Part shown: piece by piece, positions 1 through 8,054 of the stretch
Layout of the letters: the number at the start of each line of letters is the position of its first letter
How positions within the stretch are numbered: the first letter of the stretch is position 1
Origin: Pavlovales sp. CCMP2436
Taxonomy: Eukaryota > Haptophyta > Pavlovophyceae > Pavlovales
Assembly: GCA_026770615.1 (NCBI GenBank)
Contig: MU631664.1
Coordinates: forward strand, 92,208 to 105,128
DNA: 12,921 nt
Reading direction: 5' to 3'
The notes under the pieces: generated by a model
The model's database searches: none
Seen by the model: the letters and a program-made list of their open reading frames with translations, nothing else
Told to the model about the DNA's origin: nothing
Program-made: the position numbers and the translations under genes

Positions 1-2241
1 TGTGGCCGTCCTCTGTTGGCGCATCAGCTCTTTGTCCGCCGACGGAGTTGGGTCCGCGTCGCCGTCCCCGTCCCATGGTGCGGCGGGTGATTCGGACGAG
101 GTGCTTGTGTACGTGTCCCACTTGATCTGCATGGACCACTCGGGAGCCGCATCTGCGCGCATGTGGCCGTCGCTGTCTACGATGTGCACCCGCAGCCCAT
201 CGTCAGGGCTGCTCCAAAGTGCCCCAAATCCGCAGCTTGAACACGTGTTTTTGACGCAGGCCTCGGCCGCCTCCGCAACGCACCCGCCGCACACGAGGTA
301 GTCGGCCTGATCAATTCAAACAAAAATAAATAAGAAGTATACTAAAAAGAAAAAATATGAATAATAATAATAATAATAATAATAGAATTAATAGAAAAAA
401 ATGAATATATATATATATATATATGTATAGAGAGAAGTATACTAATGACATATAATGTAATAAGTAATACACACCGTAGATACCGCAACCAATAATATCT
501 AATATAATAGTAGTCAGAAATCCCCCCCCCCACCCACCCCCCACATTAATAAATAGGAGATTACCTGCTCGCGCTTGGACTTGAGCCTGCAGAATTCGAG
601 CAGGCTGCTTACTTTGCTCGTGTAGTTTGAGCAAGCGCTGCCAAGCGAGGCAGCTGGCGCGTCAGCCACGGGCAACGCGGGTGCTGCGGCAGGCGCTTCC
701 GCAGCGGGCAACGCGGCGGGCGTGGCGTCTGGGAGGGAGAAGATGGCGGGCACCGTGTCCATCGCGTCGTAATAGCATTTGTACAGCTCGCAAGTGCGGC
801 ACAAACACGTCTCGCGGTTGATGCGCCTGAGGTTCCACGGCGCGAGCTTTTTAAAGGACGAATAGCTGAGCGGCGTGCCGCAGAGGACTCGCTCTGCCTG
901 GAACTGCGAGTGGAGTGCGGCCATAGTCTGCATCGCGACCAGCGCCTGCGCGACTTGCCAAAGGTTGGGACCAACGCGCCTTCTCACGCGGTCGCGCGTG
1001 CACGGGCTGACGGCACCGTTAGCGTAGAAGAAGGCGTGTACTTTGGCCACGTCAGCAATGGAAAGCTTGTCTTTCCGTTCGGCGCGCGCAGAAGGCGCGA
1101 GCGGAACAGGTGGTCGCCGAAGGGCCGCGAACTGGCGAGTCCCACTGACCCCAGCGGCCCGTCCAGACGTCCCGGCCACTGCGGCTTCCTCGGCGGGGGC
1201 GCCGATGAGCGCGGCAGCAGAGGGCGGGGGCGGCGATGGCACACCCTTTGTCGGGCGGCCAGAGTGGTTGTACTCAATCAGCGTGCTCACGCCCTCCGCC
1301 GTGTACTCGACCGTGCAAGAGGAATCGGGGCGCAGCTCGCGCACCACGCCCGCGACTGTGAAGCTCCGCGTCAGCACGCTATCGTCTACAGCGATCGGCT
1401 CCCCCTTGCGCCGGACCGAGGCGTCAAAAGCTGCGCGGATCTTTCGGCAGTCGTCGATAACTGCGTTCGATCGGCTGAGGCCGAGTGTGGCAGTCGTCCA
1501 CGCGCGCCTCGAGCCTCTCGAGGACTCGCTCGCCGACGCCGAACGACGTCACCGCACCGACTATGAGATTGACAACGCGCGCAGCCGAGCCGGCGGCGTG
1601 GTAACGCAGCGATGCGAGGACACCCGTGCGCGGGTGGTTAAGCCCAACTCTGCGCTGCCGCGCGTCGCACTCGTCGCCAACGTTGCCTGCATCGATCGGC
1701 ACATCAGCGCGCGCGCGCCACGTTTGTTCTTGCAGCCTGAAATGGCGCACATCCCACGTCTTCCAGATGTCGCCTGCGTCATCCTCGGTGCGCGCCCGCG
1801 ACAGCGGCGGAGGCCCGACCGGCTCCGAGCGCGCGCCGGCAGCAGCTCGGGCGGCACCGGCTCGGGCGGCGCAGGCTCGGGCTCGAGCTGCGCCCGGCAG
1901 CGGTGCGTTGCGAGCAGCTCGTTGACGAGGTGCACGATCGCATGCTGCAGCGACGGACGCGTATTCGAGGGATTGCACTTGAGCTGCATCCGCTTCGTTG
2001 TGTCCACCGCCCTGCAGCAGCCGAGCGACACCTGGACGTACTCGCGCGCGCCTGCGCGCGCCCCCGTCTCCGCGGTGAAGACGTTGTCCTCCTTACGCAA
2101 GCGCACCAGGAGGTCATCAACGCTTGTGCCGACGAGCTCTTCGAGCGGCTCCGGCCAGCGGAGCGACATCGCGGCGAGCGGATGCTGCGAGTCTGGACCG
2201 ATCCAGAGCACAAGTAGGGTTTTAAAAACGGTTCGAAACAT
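1..2241 (-). CDS. Unidentified multi-exon gene, partial at its 3' end (possibly transposon-encoded)
   Basis: I do not recognise this gene with confidence. Reading on the minus strand, an ATG at 2241 opens a frame to about 1830. A Pro/Glu-rich linker (PPEPVPPELLPARA) then moves to a second frame, about 1830-1490, containing DIWKTWDVRHFRLQEQTWRA. A slip returns to the first frame, open to 565 and spliced to 306-1. The third part has a short barrel-like stretch (VAGVVRELRPDSSCTVEY, near 1360-1300), an Ala/Pro linker, then a helical region near 1070-750 with FYANGAVSP, SYSSFKKLAPWN and CLCRTC. After the intron come CGGC and CSSCG pairs, suggesting metal binding. From memory, the order FY..S.., F...S.F..L.P, C.C, later C..C resembles uncharacterised transposon-like proteins of many eukaryotes; that is inference. 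The frame changes may be decay, tiny introns or sequencing error. The protein continues beyond base 1. Confidence 0.5.
361..424. repeat. AAT and AT microsatellites inside the intron
   Basis: A run of AAT trinucleotides covers about 361-384, and an uninterrupted AT dinucleotide run covers about 405-424. Both are simple-sequence repeats within the intron and are likely length-polymorphic. Confidence 0.9.
522..542. repeat. C-tract (G-tract on the transcribed strand)
   Basis: Ten C, then A, CCC, A and six C on the plus strand. On the sense strand of the gene this is a G-rich run of three G blocks separated by single T, placed just downstream of the splice donor at 564. It could fold as a G-quadruplex in the pre-mRNA, since the long blocks can supply the fourth G run. 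Confidence 0.8.
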
Positions 2242-2648
2242 GCTTAAAATCGGCGCGCGTTAGTTATTGATCCTTGGCCCGCACATGAAGACTTACAGAG
2301 ATTTTGATATATATATATAATAAAGCTCGTCGAGACCGACCAATAAACACATCAAATTTCGGCGTAGCCCGTCAGGAATGCTCTCAACCCGGTTGAATGG
2401 TCTTCGCCCACTTCAGAGCTGTCAGGGGGTGACCTGAGCCATAGCCCAGTGCATATATATATGGATATATATATCCATATGTATCCATATATATATGCAC
2501 TCAGCCCCGAGCCCCTGCGCCCAGACCCGGTTGGGCCGGTCCTCGTCGCGCCTCGCTCGCACCGACGACGCGCCCCACGGCTGCGGCCGCCCTACTGGCC
2601 GCTCCGACTCCAGCAGCTCCGGCGCCTGCGCGGCCTCGCCATCCTTCT
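2242..2648. other. AT-rich spacer between the two minus-strand genes
   Basis: No supported gene. The first part (about 2242-2350) is AT-rich with an AT dinucleotide run near 2309-2322 and AATAAA-like strings (near 2320 and 2342). The middle holds the 2448-2501 hairpin. From about 2505 it becomes GC-rich and is probably the 3' untranslated or subterminal part of the hAT-like gene, whose reading frame stops at 2649. The string CAGGGGGTGACCTGAG at 2423-2438 resembles the CAGGG start of some hAT terminal repeats, but I found no matching partner. Confidence 0.6.
2448..2501. repeat. Perfect 20-bp inverted repeat, AT-rich hairpin
   Basis: The left arm 2448-2467 (AGTGCATATATATATGGATA) is the exact reverse complement of the right arm 2482-2501, with a 14-base loop at 2468-2481. 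The non-AT positions (AGTGC/GCACT and GGAT/ATCC) also pair, so this is more than a chance AT run. It lies about 150 bases beyond the stop of the hAT-like gene and could be a subterminal fold-back, a foldback-element remnant or a 3'-end structure. Confidence 0.88.
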
Positions 2649-3019
2649 TCACGCCCGCTGACACTTAGCCCCTCGCTCTGCCCCGCGCCTGGCTCTTGCC
2701 TCTGCGCTCGCGCCCGGCCGCCACACCCCGCGCCCAGCCCCCGAGTCCTGTGCCTCGCGCCCCTCAATACCAGTAGGTTTGTCGTCCTCGCCCGCGCCCT
2801 CGCCGACACTCGCGATTGCCGCAGCCGCGCGCCGCGCGGCCACGGCAGCCGCCGGGTCTTTCCTCACCGCCACCCACGAGCGCGTGCTGCCGTAGTCGGC
2901 AGCGAGAAGCTTCTGTGTCCAAATGTGCCCGGTAGTCGAGCCCACCTCGTCGGGGTACCAGACCTGGTAATCCGCCTCGATGCCACGCCGTTTGCCCTTG
3001 AAGTTGCCGAGCGCCCAGC

Positions 3020-3102
3020 CTGCGTACAAAAGTGGGTCACAGCTGTGTCTGAGCGGAGGGAGATGCGCGAACGCAGGACGAGAAGAAAAAGGGTCAGCAC
3101 AC
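3020..3102 (-). other. Intron 2 of the hAT-like gene (83 bases)
   Basis: Donor ACGACAG|GTGTGCTGACC starts at 3102. A pyrimidine tract (CCCTTTTTCTTCTCG) follows early, and the acceptor TTTGTACGCAG ends at 3020. Splicing is phase 1 and joins MHIFTT to GWALGNFKG, preserving an open frame to the stop at 2649. Confidence 0.75.
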
Positions 3103-3240
3103 CTGTCGTGAAGATGTGCATGATCTTAACGTCGGGCGCGCCGAGGCCAGCCTTGTCGAACGTGGGCATAGCATCGATCGTCAGCCAGCCGGGCGTGCCG
3201 TCGAAGGCGCCGACTTGCGCGAAGAGCGCCTCTAGAGCGT

Positions 3241-3272
3241 CCTCCTCCTCCTCCTCCTCCTCCTCGTCGTCG
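3241..3272. repeat. CTC/CGT trinucleotide repeat encoding an acidic run
   Basis: Plus-strand CTC repeats followed by CGT repeats. On the minus strand, in the frame that continues into the C-terminal exon, they encode Asp-Asp followed by about eight Glu. The upstream exon enters this tract in a different frame, so the frame slip lies just before or within it, as expected for slippage in a trinucleotide run or for a sequencing error. Confidence 0.8.
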
Positions 3273-4010
3273 CCAGCTTCGTTGCCGCTGCTGGCGCGTT
3301 GCCTGCCTGCTCGTCCTCCTCCTCGCCAGAGCTCCCCCCAGACGATTCGAGCACTTCGATTGCGCGCCGCGAAATGGCACGCGCGTTGCGCTTGCGCGGG
3401 CGCAGCCCAGCGAATGACTTGGAGGGGTTGCGCCTGGCGCTGCTCGAGAAGAGCTGCAGAGCCTCACCGATGAGCTGGTCGAAGATGCCCTTAGGCGACG
3501 AAAGTGCGGGCCCGTTGAGCTTGATCTCCTGCAGGTCGCACGCCATGGCGACCTTCATGCGGTTGCGCAGCTTGGTCTTGATCTGGCCGAGCGTGGAGAT
3601 GCCGCGCTCGGTGCAGGAGATGGTGAGCGCCTGCACGAGGTCGAGGGTGCACAGCTCGCACAAGTCGGCCAGGTCATAGGTCGCGCGGCGCGCGTAGAGA
3701 TGTGCCCACGCGATCTCGTCGGTCACCTCCTTGCGCTCGTGCTCCGGAGCGGACGCAGCGCTCCCGCGTAGCTGCACGATGAGGCTCTTGGCGCGCCCAA
3801 CTGCTCGCGCACCTGCGCCGCGCGCACAATCGGCGTGAACGACTTGCTGCCAGGGGAGAAGAGAGGCTTGCCGTAGTGCTCAAGCAGCACCTCGAGCTGG
3901 GGGGCACCGTACGCGCCGATGCGGACGGTGTATTCGATGTCCGTCTCGCCCAGGTTTATGGTGGGCAGCTCGCCCATGTCGAGACACTCAAAAGCCTCAA
4001 GGAAGGCATC

Positions 4011-4130
4011 CTGCATGGAGTTATCAGAAAGGGGGCAGCGCGCAGGGTAACTCTGTCAGCCAGCAGGCAGGCGCGCAGGGAAAGTGAGGCACGCGCGCAG
4101 CGCAGGGCTAGGCTCGCGCGCGCATCGCAC
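4011..4130 (-). other. Intron 1 of the hAT-like gene (120 bases)
   Basis: Donor CCCGCAG|GTGCGATG begins at 4130. The acceptor, CTGATAACTCCATGCAG, ends at 4011 and contains a good branch-point-like CTGATAAC. The intron length is a multiple of three. Removing it joins STRFPQ to DAFLEAFECLDM, the expected continuation of the family, and avoids the stop at 4056-4058. The intron is GC-rich, unlike the intron at 307-564. Confidence 0.8.
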
Positions 4131-5948
4131 CTGCGGGAAGCGAGTGGAGAGCGCATCAATGTGCGACTTGGCGTAGGTCCGCATCACGCGCTGCATACTC
4201 TCCCATTCCTCTAAGTCGAACACGGTCTGGCGCTCGTAGATGTTGAACACACACCTGCGAGTAGAAGCCGAGGCGGCAGCGGCGGCGGCGAGGAGCGGTG
4301 CCTTGAGCCTCTGCATGCGGATGCCGCCCGGGAACTTGTCGGCGGGCATGCCGAGGTAGGTCGCGGCGAGGCCATCCTGCGTCGCCTTCACTACGGCGCG
4401 CATCAGCTTGTACTTGAGGTGGTCAACCTGTAGCATCTTGCTGAGCAGGCAGAGCTTCTCCATGATGTCGGCGAAGTAGGCGGCGATGACGATGAAGCGC
4501 TCGCGCATGATGAGGTTGAGACGCTCCTGGTCACGCTCCTCCTCGTACTCCAAAGCTAGCGCGAGAATGCTCTGGTGCACCCCGTTGGCCATCTGGAAGC
4601 GCGTAAGCCAGCGCGTGATGCAGCCGTGGGTGAGCCGGCCAACGCGGAGGCCGTACTTCTCCTGGAAGGCGGCCAGCACGCGGATGCGCTTGCACGAGCG
4701 GTTGTGGTCGGAGACGATGGCGTTCATGTCGCGCTCCGTGTCTGCTACCATCGTGCTCTGCTCGAACGGCGACGCGCTCTCCACCGTGTCACCGCAGGCC
4801 AGCGCCTGCCTGTGTGCGACGTCGTGGTGGTTTTTCATAAAGGGCTGGAGGCGGGTGAGCTGCACGCCGACACCGTTGAGCTCGCCCGTCATGACCGACG
4901 CGCCGTCGGACCCGGAGCTCGCCCAGGGGTCGAGCTCGAGCCGCGACTCCTCGATGTTGTGCACGAGCGCGGTGACGAGCGATTCCGCGTCCTTGCCAGT
5001 CAGCTCGAGCAGCGAGTGGAAGACGGAAACGACGGTGCCGTCCGGTTTGACGAATTTGATGTAGACGATGAGGACCGAGGTTTAGCCGATGTCCGTGCCC
5101 TCGTCGAACATGAGGCCTAACGCGGTGGACGAGCGGATGAGAGTAAGGCGCCATTTGCGCGAGATCTCCGCGAGGCAGTGGACGATCGCCGACATAGCGT
5201 ATCTGCTGCGGTAGACCTTAGAGACCTTCACGCCCAGCGAATCGACGTGATTGGCGAGCGAAGCGAACTTGAGATTCGGCACCAGCTCCTTAGCAAGCCA
5301 GTACGCGTTTTTAATTAGTACCACGAGCCCGTCGGACTCGAGGCTGATCTGCTTGGTCAGCGAGGCCGAGAAATCCTCCGCGAGCTTGGTGCTGTTGATC
5401 AGCTTGAAAAGCGCGTCACCGTGGCCGTTGGACTCACCGTAGCACTCGTGCTCCTTGACGCGCTCGAGGCGGATACTCTTGCAGCCGACGACGAAGGTGC
5501 ACGTCGGATGCTTGAGGTTGAAGCGGATGCACGCGTCGCAGAACATGCAGTTGGTGGACGGGTCGTAGCGGAGCCACAGCTTGCGATTGGCTTTGACGCC
5601 CTCCTCCGATGTGATCCACTTCTTGCCAAAGGCGCGCTTGTCCTCGAGCTCGCCCCGCTCGCCATGCTTCGACTTCTTCGCAGACGGCGCGAGCACCTCG
5701 CTGCGCGGGAGCGGAGTCACGGACGCGGCCACCTTCAACTCGCCAGCCGCGTTGAATGCCAGCGTCAGCTTGAGCACCACACGCGAGGGGGGCTGGACGC
5801 GCGCCGGTACAGTTGCGGCCAGGGATGAGTCCACGATCATCGGGTCGGACGACGAAGTGCCTGCTGCGACAGGCGTGGACGCAGGCGTACACCCGAGCCA
5901 CCCGGAGAGCGAACCCTGCTTCGTCTTCGAAGCTAACACCCTCCGCAA

Positions 5949-6336
5949 GCGCGTAGGCCGCGCGAGCGCGTAGGCCGCGAGCGCGCGTAGGCCGCGAGCG
6001 CGCGTAGGCCGCGAGCGCGCGTAAGCCGCGAGCGCGCGTAGGCCGCGAGTGCGCGTAGGCCGCGAGCGCGCGTAGGCCGCGAGCGCGCGTAGGCCGCGAG
6101 CGCGCGTAGGCCGCGAGCGCGCGTAGGCCGCGAGCGCGCGTAGGCCGCGAGCGCGCGTAGGCCGCGAGCGCGCGTAGGCCGCGAGCGCGCGTAGGCCGCG
6201 AGCGCGCGTAGGCCGCGAGCGCGCGTAGGCCGCGAGCGCGCGTAGGCCGCGAGCGCGCGTAGGCCGCGAGCGCGCGTAGGCCGCGAGCGCGCGTAGGCCG
6301 CGAGCGCGCGTAGGCCGCGAGCGCGCGTAGGCCGCC
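5949..6336. repeat. Tandem array, ~23 copies of a 17-bp unit
   Basis: The unit CGTAGGCCGCGAGCGCG repeats with almost no change. Variants are TAAGCC once (near 6022), GAGTGCG once (near 6048) and a small rearrangement in the first two copies. Because 17 is not a multiple of three, each minus-strand frame reads the same cyclic 17-residue peptide, and none of the three frames contains a stop. On the plus strand TAG recurs. The array abuts the N-terminal coding part of the hAT-like gene and reads into it without a stop. Confidence 0.95.
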
Positions 6337-6657
6337 GGCCGCGAGCGTAAGGTACCCGAGCTGAGAAGTAACTAACTTGGCGATTTGTTTTAATTGTTTT
6401 ATTCGAATAAAATTTGACCGTCTGTGACCGAAGATCCGTCAGATCTGAGTTATTTTGACCGGTGATATGACCGAAGATTTTTGGAGGAAGACTTCTACAC
6501 AGAAGCCCAGCTCCCACGGCGCCAGTCTTTGGCCGCTATGGCCGACTTTTATTCAATAAAAAGGATTCCAACGGCTCCGGCACATGGTGTAAAAGAAATC
6601 CCTTGGAGCGAACGCCATGGATGAACCCCCGACCTAGGCGCCCGCCTCGACTCTCGT
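6337..6657. other. Spacer between the tandem array and the copia remnant
   Basis: I see no convincing gene. AT-rich in its first part. It holds two related palindromes (6397-6412 and 6547-6561, both with AATAAA-like strings on both strands) and two copies of TGACCGAAGAT at 6425-6435 and 6468-6478. An open minus-strand frame crosses it (about 6517-6350) into the tandem array, but it has no recognisable domain. Confidence 0.6.
6397..6412. repeat. 16-base perfect palindrome TTTTATTCGAATAAAA
   Basis: Fully self-complementary. A nearly identical palindrome, TTTTATTCAATAAAA, occurs at 6547-6561. Both contain AATAAA on each strand, so they could act as bidirectional poly(A) signals or be remnants of element ends. 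Confidence 0.85.
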
Positions 6658-6660
6658 GTA

Positions 6661-6720
6661 CGCCCTGAAGACGCGTTTGCCTGTAGCTCATGCCCCGGGG
6701 GCGCGTTTGCCTGCAGCTCA
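6661..6720. repeat. Two 30-bp imperfect direct repeats at the copia truncation
   Basis: Units 6661-6690 and 6691-6720 share GACGCGTTTGCCTG.AGCTCA-like cores (GCGTTTGCCTGTAGCTCA versus GCGTTTGCCTGCAGCTCA) and are directly adjacent. They lie some 40 bases beyond the point where RNase H similarity is lost. Confidence 0.85.
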
Positions 6721-6757
6721 CGCGTGCGAGTGCGGTAAGCACTTCAAGAAGCTGTTC

Positions 6758-7784
6758 AACTATGTAGCCGGTAGTGGAGCGTCGCTCCACTCTGTCGTTG
6801 GCCCAGTCGGCGTCAGCGAACGCCGAGAGGCCGGGATGTACACTGTCCGCTTCGCAGTGGAAGAGCAGGCCTAGTCGTAGGGTTCCCTTCAGGTACCTCA
6901 GCACCCGCTTGGAGCTGAGCATATCGCATACCCTAGGTGTGCTCATTCGCCTTGCCAGCGAGTTGGTAGCGTGCGCCAGGTCGGGCCGGCAGGTCGTCAT
7001 GGCAAACATGATCGCGCCCTTGATCTCCTGGTACGTCTTAAGGTCCTTCTTATTGAGCATCTGCTCATCAAGCTCGGCGAAGTTGTCCTTCTCAGCTTCC
7101 GGCGTCCGGGCCGGCTTGCTCTCGGTCATGCCGAATCTGGCGATGATCCCCCTGAGATAAGTCTCTAGGTACATGTACATCCCTCTGGGAGTGTACTCGA
7201 ACTGTGCACCCAGGAACTTTCCTAGCTCGTCCTGCACCTTCAAGGTGTAATGCTTAGCGAGGTCTGCTGCGAGCTCCTCGATAGCCTTGGGGTTGCCAGT
7301 CAGGTTGAGCAGGAGTAGATCATCCACGAAGTTCCCCGCGATGATGACTCCTCCACACGGTACGATCTTGATGAAGATGCACGACGCACCCTCACAGGGC
7401 ACGAAACCACGCTCAAGCAAGCGTGCTTGGTGGTGTCGGTACCATGCGCGGCCCGACTGCTTCAGTCCCATCTGTGCTTTGATGGACTCTGCAACGACGA
7501 TGTACCCCGGCGGGGCTGTCGTCAGCGCCACATAACCAGCTGGCAGTGCGAATAGAGGGCGATCTCCCTCCTTAAGGTTGGACGTCAGGTAGGCGTCTGA
7601 GACATCTCTTTTCCAGAAGTTCTTGACCTCGGCGTGCTTCAGGTTGGGTTGGCGCTTGCCGCCCACCTTGGCACCAATTACCAGGAGGAGTCGAACTTCC
7701 TCGCTCCTGATGGTGGGTGAGAACACCTCGGTGTAGTCAATCCCTGCACGCTGGTAGTTGCCCATCTCCACCATGCGTGCCTTC
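6758..7784 (-). pseudogene. Copia reverse transcriptase and 5' part of RNase H
   Basis: This is the best preserved block. On the minus strand it starts WKARMVEMGNYQRAGIDYTE, the classic copia entry into the polymerase, then DVSDAYL with the first catalytic Asp, GLKQSGRAWY, and FVDDLLLL (near 7325), the polymerase YVDD-type active site. TCRPDLAHATNSLARRMSTP and LRYLKGT follow as the connection. RNase H begins with FADADWAND and RRSTTGYI and then stops matching at about 6758, so the later catalytic Glu and Asp are missing. The open frame continues to a stop at 6536 through unrelated DNA. Upstream, the first ~27 codons of the open frame (7870-7790) come from the inserted repeat, not the polymerase. 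It would copy element RNA into DNA in a cytoplasmic particle if whole. Confidence 0.9.
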
Positions 7785-7789
7785 CAACG

Positions 7790-8054
7790 TATCGGGAACC
7801 CAAGTGTCGTCTCACTTGGGCTCTGTATGACAACTATAGGAACTTGCCACCCTTCCACAAAGGGGTCCACAGTTCCACAAAGGGTCTACAGAAAAGGCGG
7901 TTACGCCTGCTCGTTTCGTTCTAAATTAAGCTCGCTCTGAACCATCTCAATCTAGCTCTCTCTCTCTCTAGCTGCCCTTCGACGCTTCACCGCGTCTCGG
8001 ACTCCAATCCTCTCTTAGCTCGTGCTTGCGTTCAACACCGCTAGCCTCTCGATA
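7790..8054 (+). mobile_element. Inserted repeat A, probable solo LTR (265 bp)
   Basis: Bounded by perfect 5-bp duplications CAACG at 7785-7789 and 8055-8059. Ends are TATCGGGA and TCTCGATA, inverted with one mismatch. Removing the element and one duplication gives codons reading E-I-T-R-W-K-A-R-M-V in frame, exactly the expected copia reverse-transcriptase segment, which fixes the boundaries. Inside are an 8-bp hairpin (CCCAAGTG 7799-7806 with CACTTGGG 7813-7820), a direct repeat of TTCCACAAAGGG (7853 and 7873), a CT-run and the ~100-bp 3' part shared with repeat B. Strand is given so that the shared part is 3'. No internal coding region is present, so a solo LTR or a short non-autonomous element is most likely. 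Confidence 0.85.

Larger units (their letters stand above)
307..564 (-). other. AT-rich GT-AG intron of the unidentified gene
   Basis: On the minus strand the coding frame ends ...GAGCAG and is followed by GTAATCTCC at 564. The acceptor TTGATCAG ends at 307 and is followed by GCCGACTACCTCGTG. Splicing is phase 0 and joins two frames that are open on both sides, whereas the intervening 258 bases have stops in every frame. The intron is strongly AT-rich and full of simple repeats, in sharp contrast with the GC-rich exons, so the boundaries are visible by composition as well as by splice signals. Confidence 0.72.
2649..5948 (-). pseudogene. hAT-like transposase (TTF-zinc-finger, DUF4371/ZNF862 type), broken
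   Basis: Three exons on the minus strand: 5948-4131, 4010-3103 and 3019-2649. N-terminal to C-terminal: a TTF-type zinc finger (KKWITSEEG, MFCDAC, later HECYGESNGH; about residues 108-176); the DEGTD motif near 5100 that matches the first catalytic Asp of hAT enzymes; GSDGASVMTG near 4905 matching the second (DGA..M.G); the AHR.AL stretch; ITRWLTRF; and after intron 1 YGAPQLEVLLEHYGKP, typical of this family. The gene would cut and paste its own DNA through an RNase-H-like DDE active site in the nucleus. Damage: TAA at 5082-5084 right after DEGTD, a frame slip near 3795 and another near 3270. The frame is open upstream of 5948 into the tandem repeat. Its first ATG codes for a Met about 37 codons in, so the true start is unknown. 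A domesticated host gene with sequencing errors is the alternative. Confidence 0.8.

Noticed and set aside
910..2263. Long plus-strand open frames (1043-2263 and 910-1566)
   Set aside because: Their products are Arg/Ser/Ala-rich with no recognisable motif, and they mirror the minus-strand gene. High GC content removes stops from antisense frames.
2423..2438. CAGGGGGTGACCTGAG as a proven hAT terminal inverted repeat
   Set aside because: No matching reverse complement or 8-bp target duplication was found on the other side of the gene within the window, so it is mentioned only as a possibility.
3790..3825. A 26-base GT...AG segment that would repair the frame in the hAT-like gene
   Set aside because: It restores the frame (VRAAQ joined to SLIVQLRG), but 26 bases is shorter than ordinary spliceosomal introns and the other two introns of the gene are 83 and 120 bases. 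A one-base slip is simpler.
5888..5930. PCNA-binding (PIP-box-like) motif KQGSLSGWLG near the start of the hAT-like protein
   Set aside because: It has Q..L but lacks the paired aromatic residues of a true PIP box, and the start of the protein is not certain.
5949..6336. CRISPR-like array
   Set aside because: The 17-bp units are directly adjacent with no unique spacers, so it is a simple tandem repeat.
7790..8054. Inserted repeats read as introner-type introns
   Set aside because: Repeat A ends in GATA rather than AG on the copia sense strand and B starts TGTC. Neither gives a good GT-AG pair at the duplication boundaries, so transposon insertion fits better than splicing.
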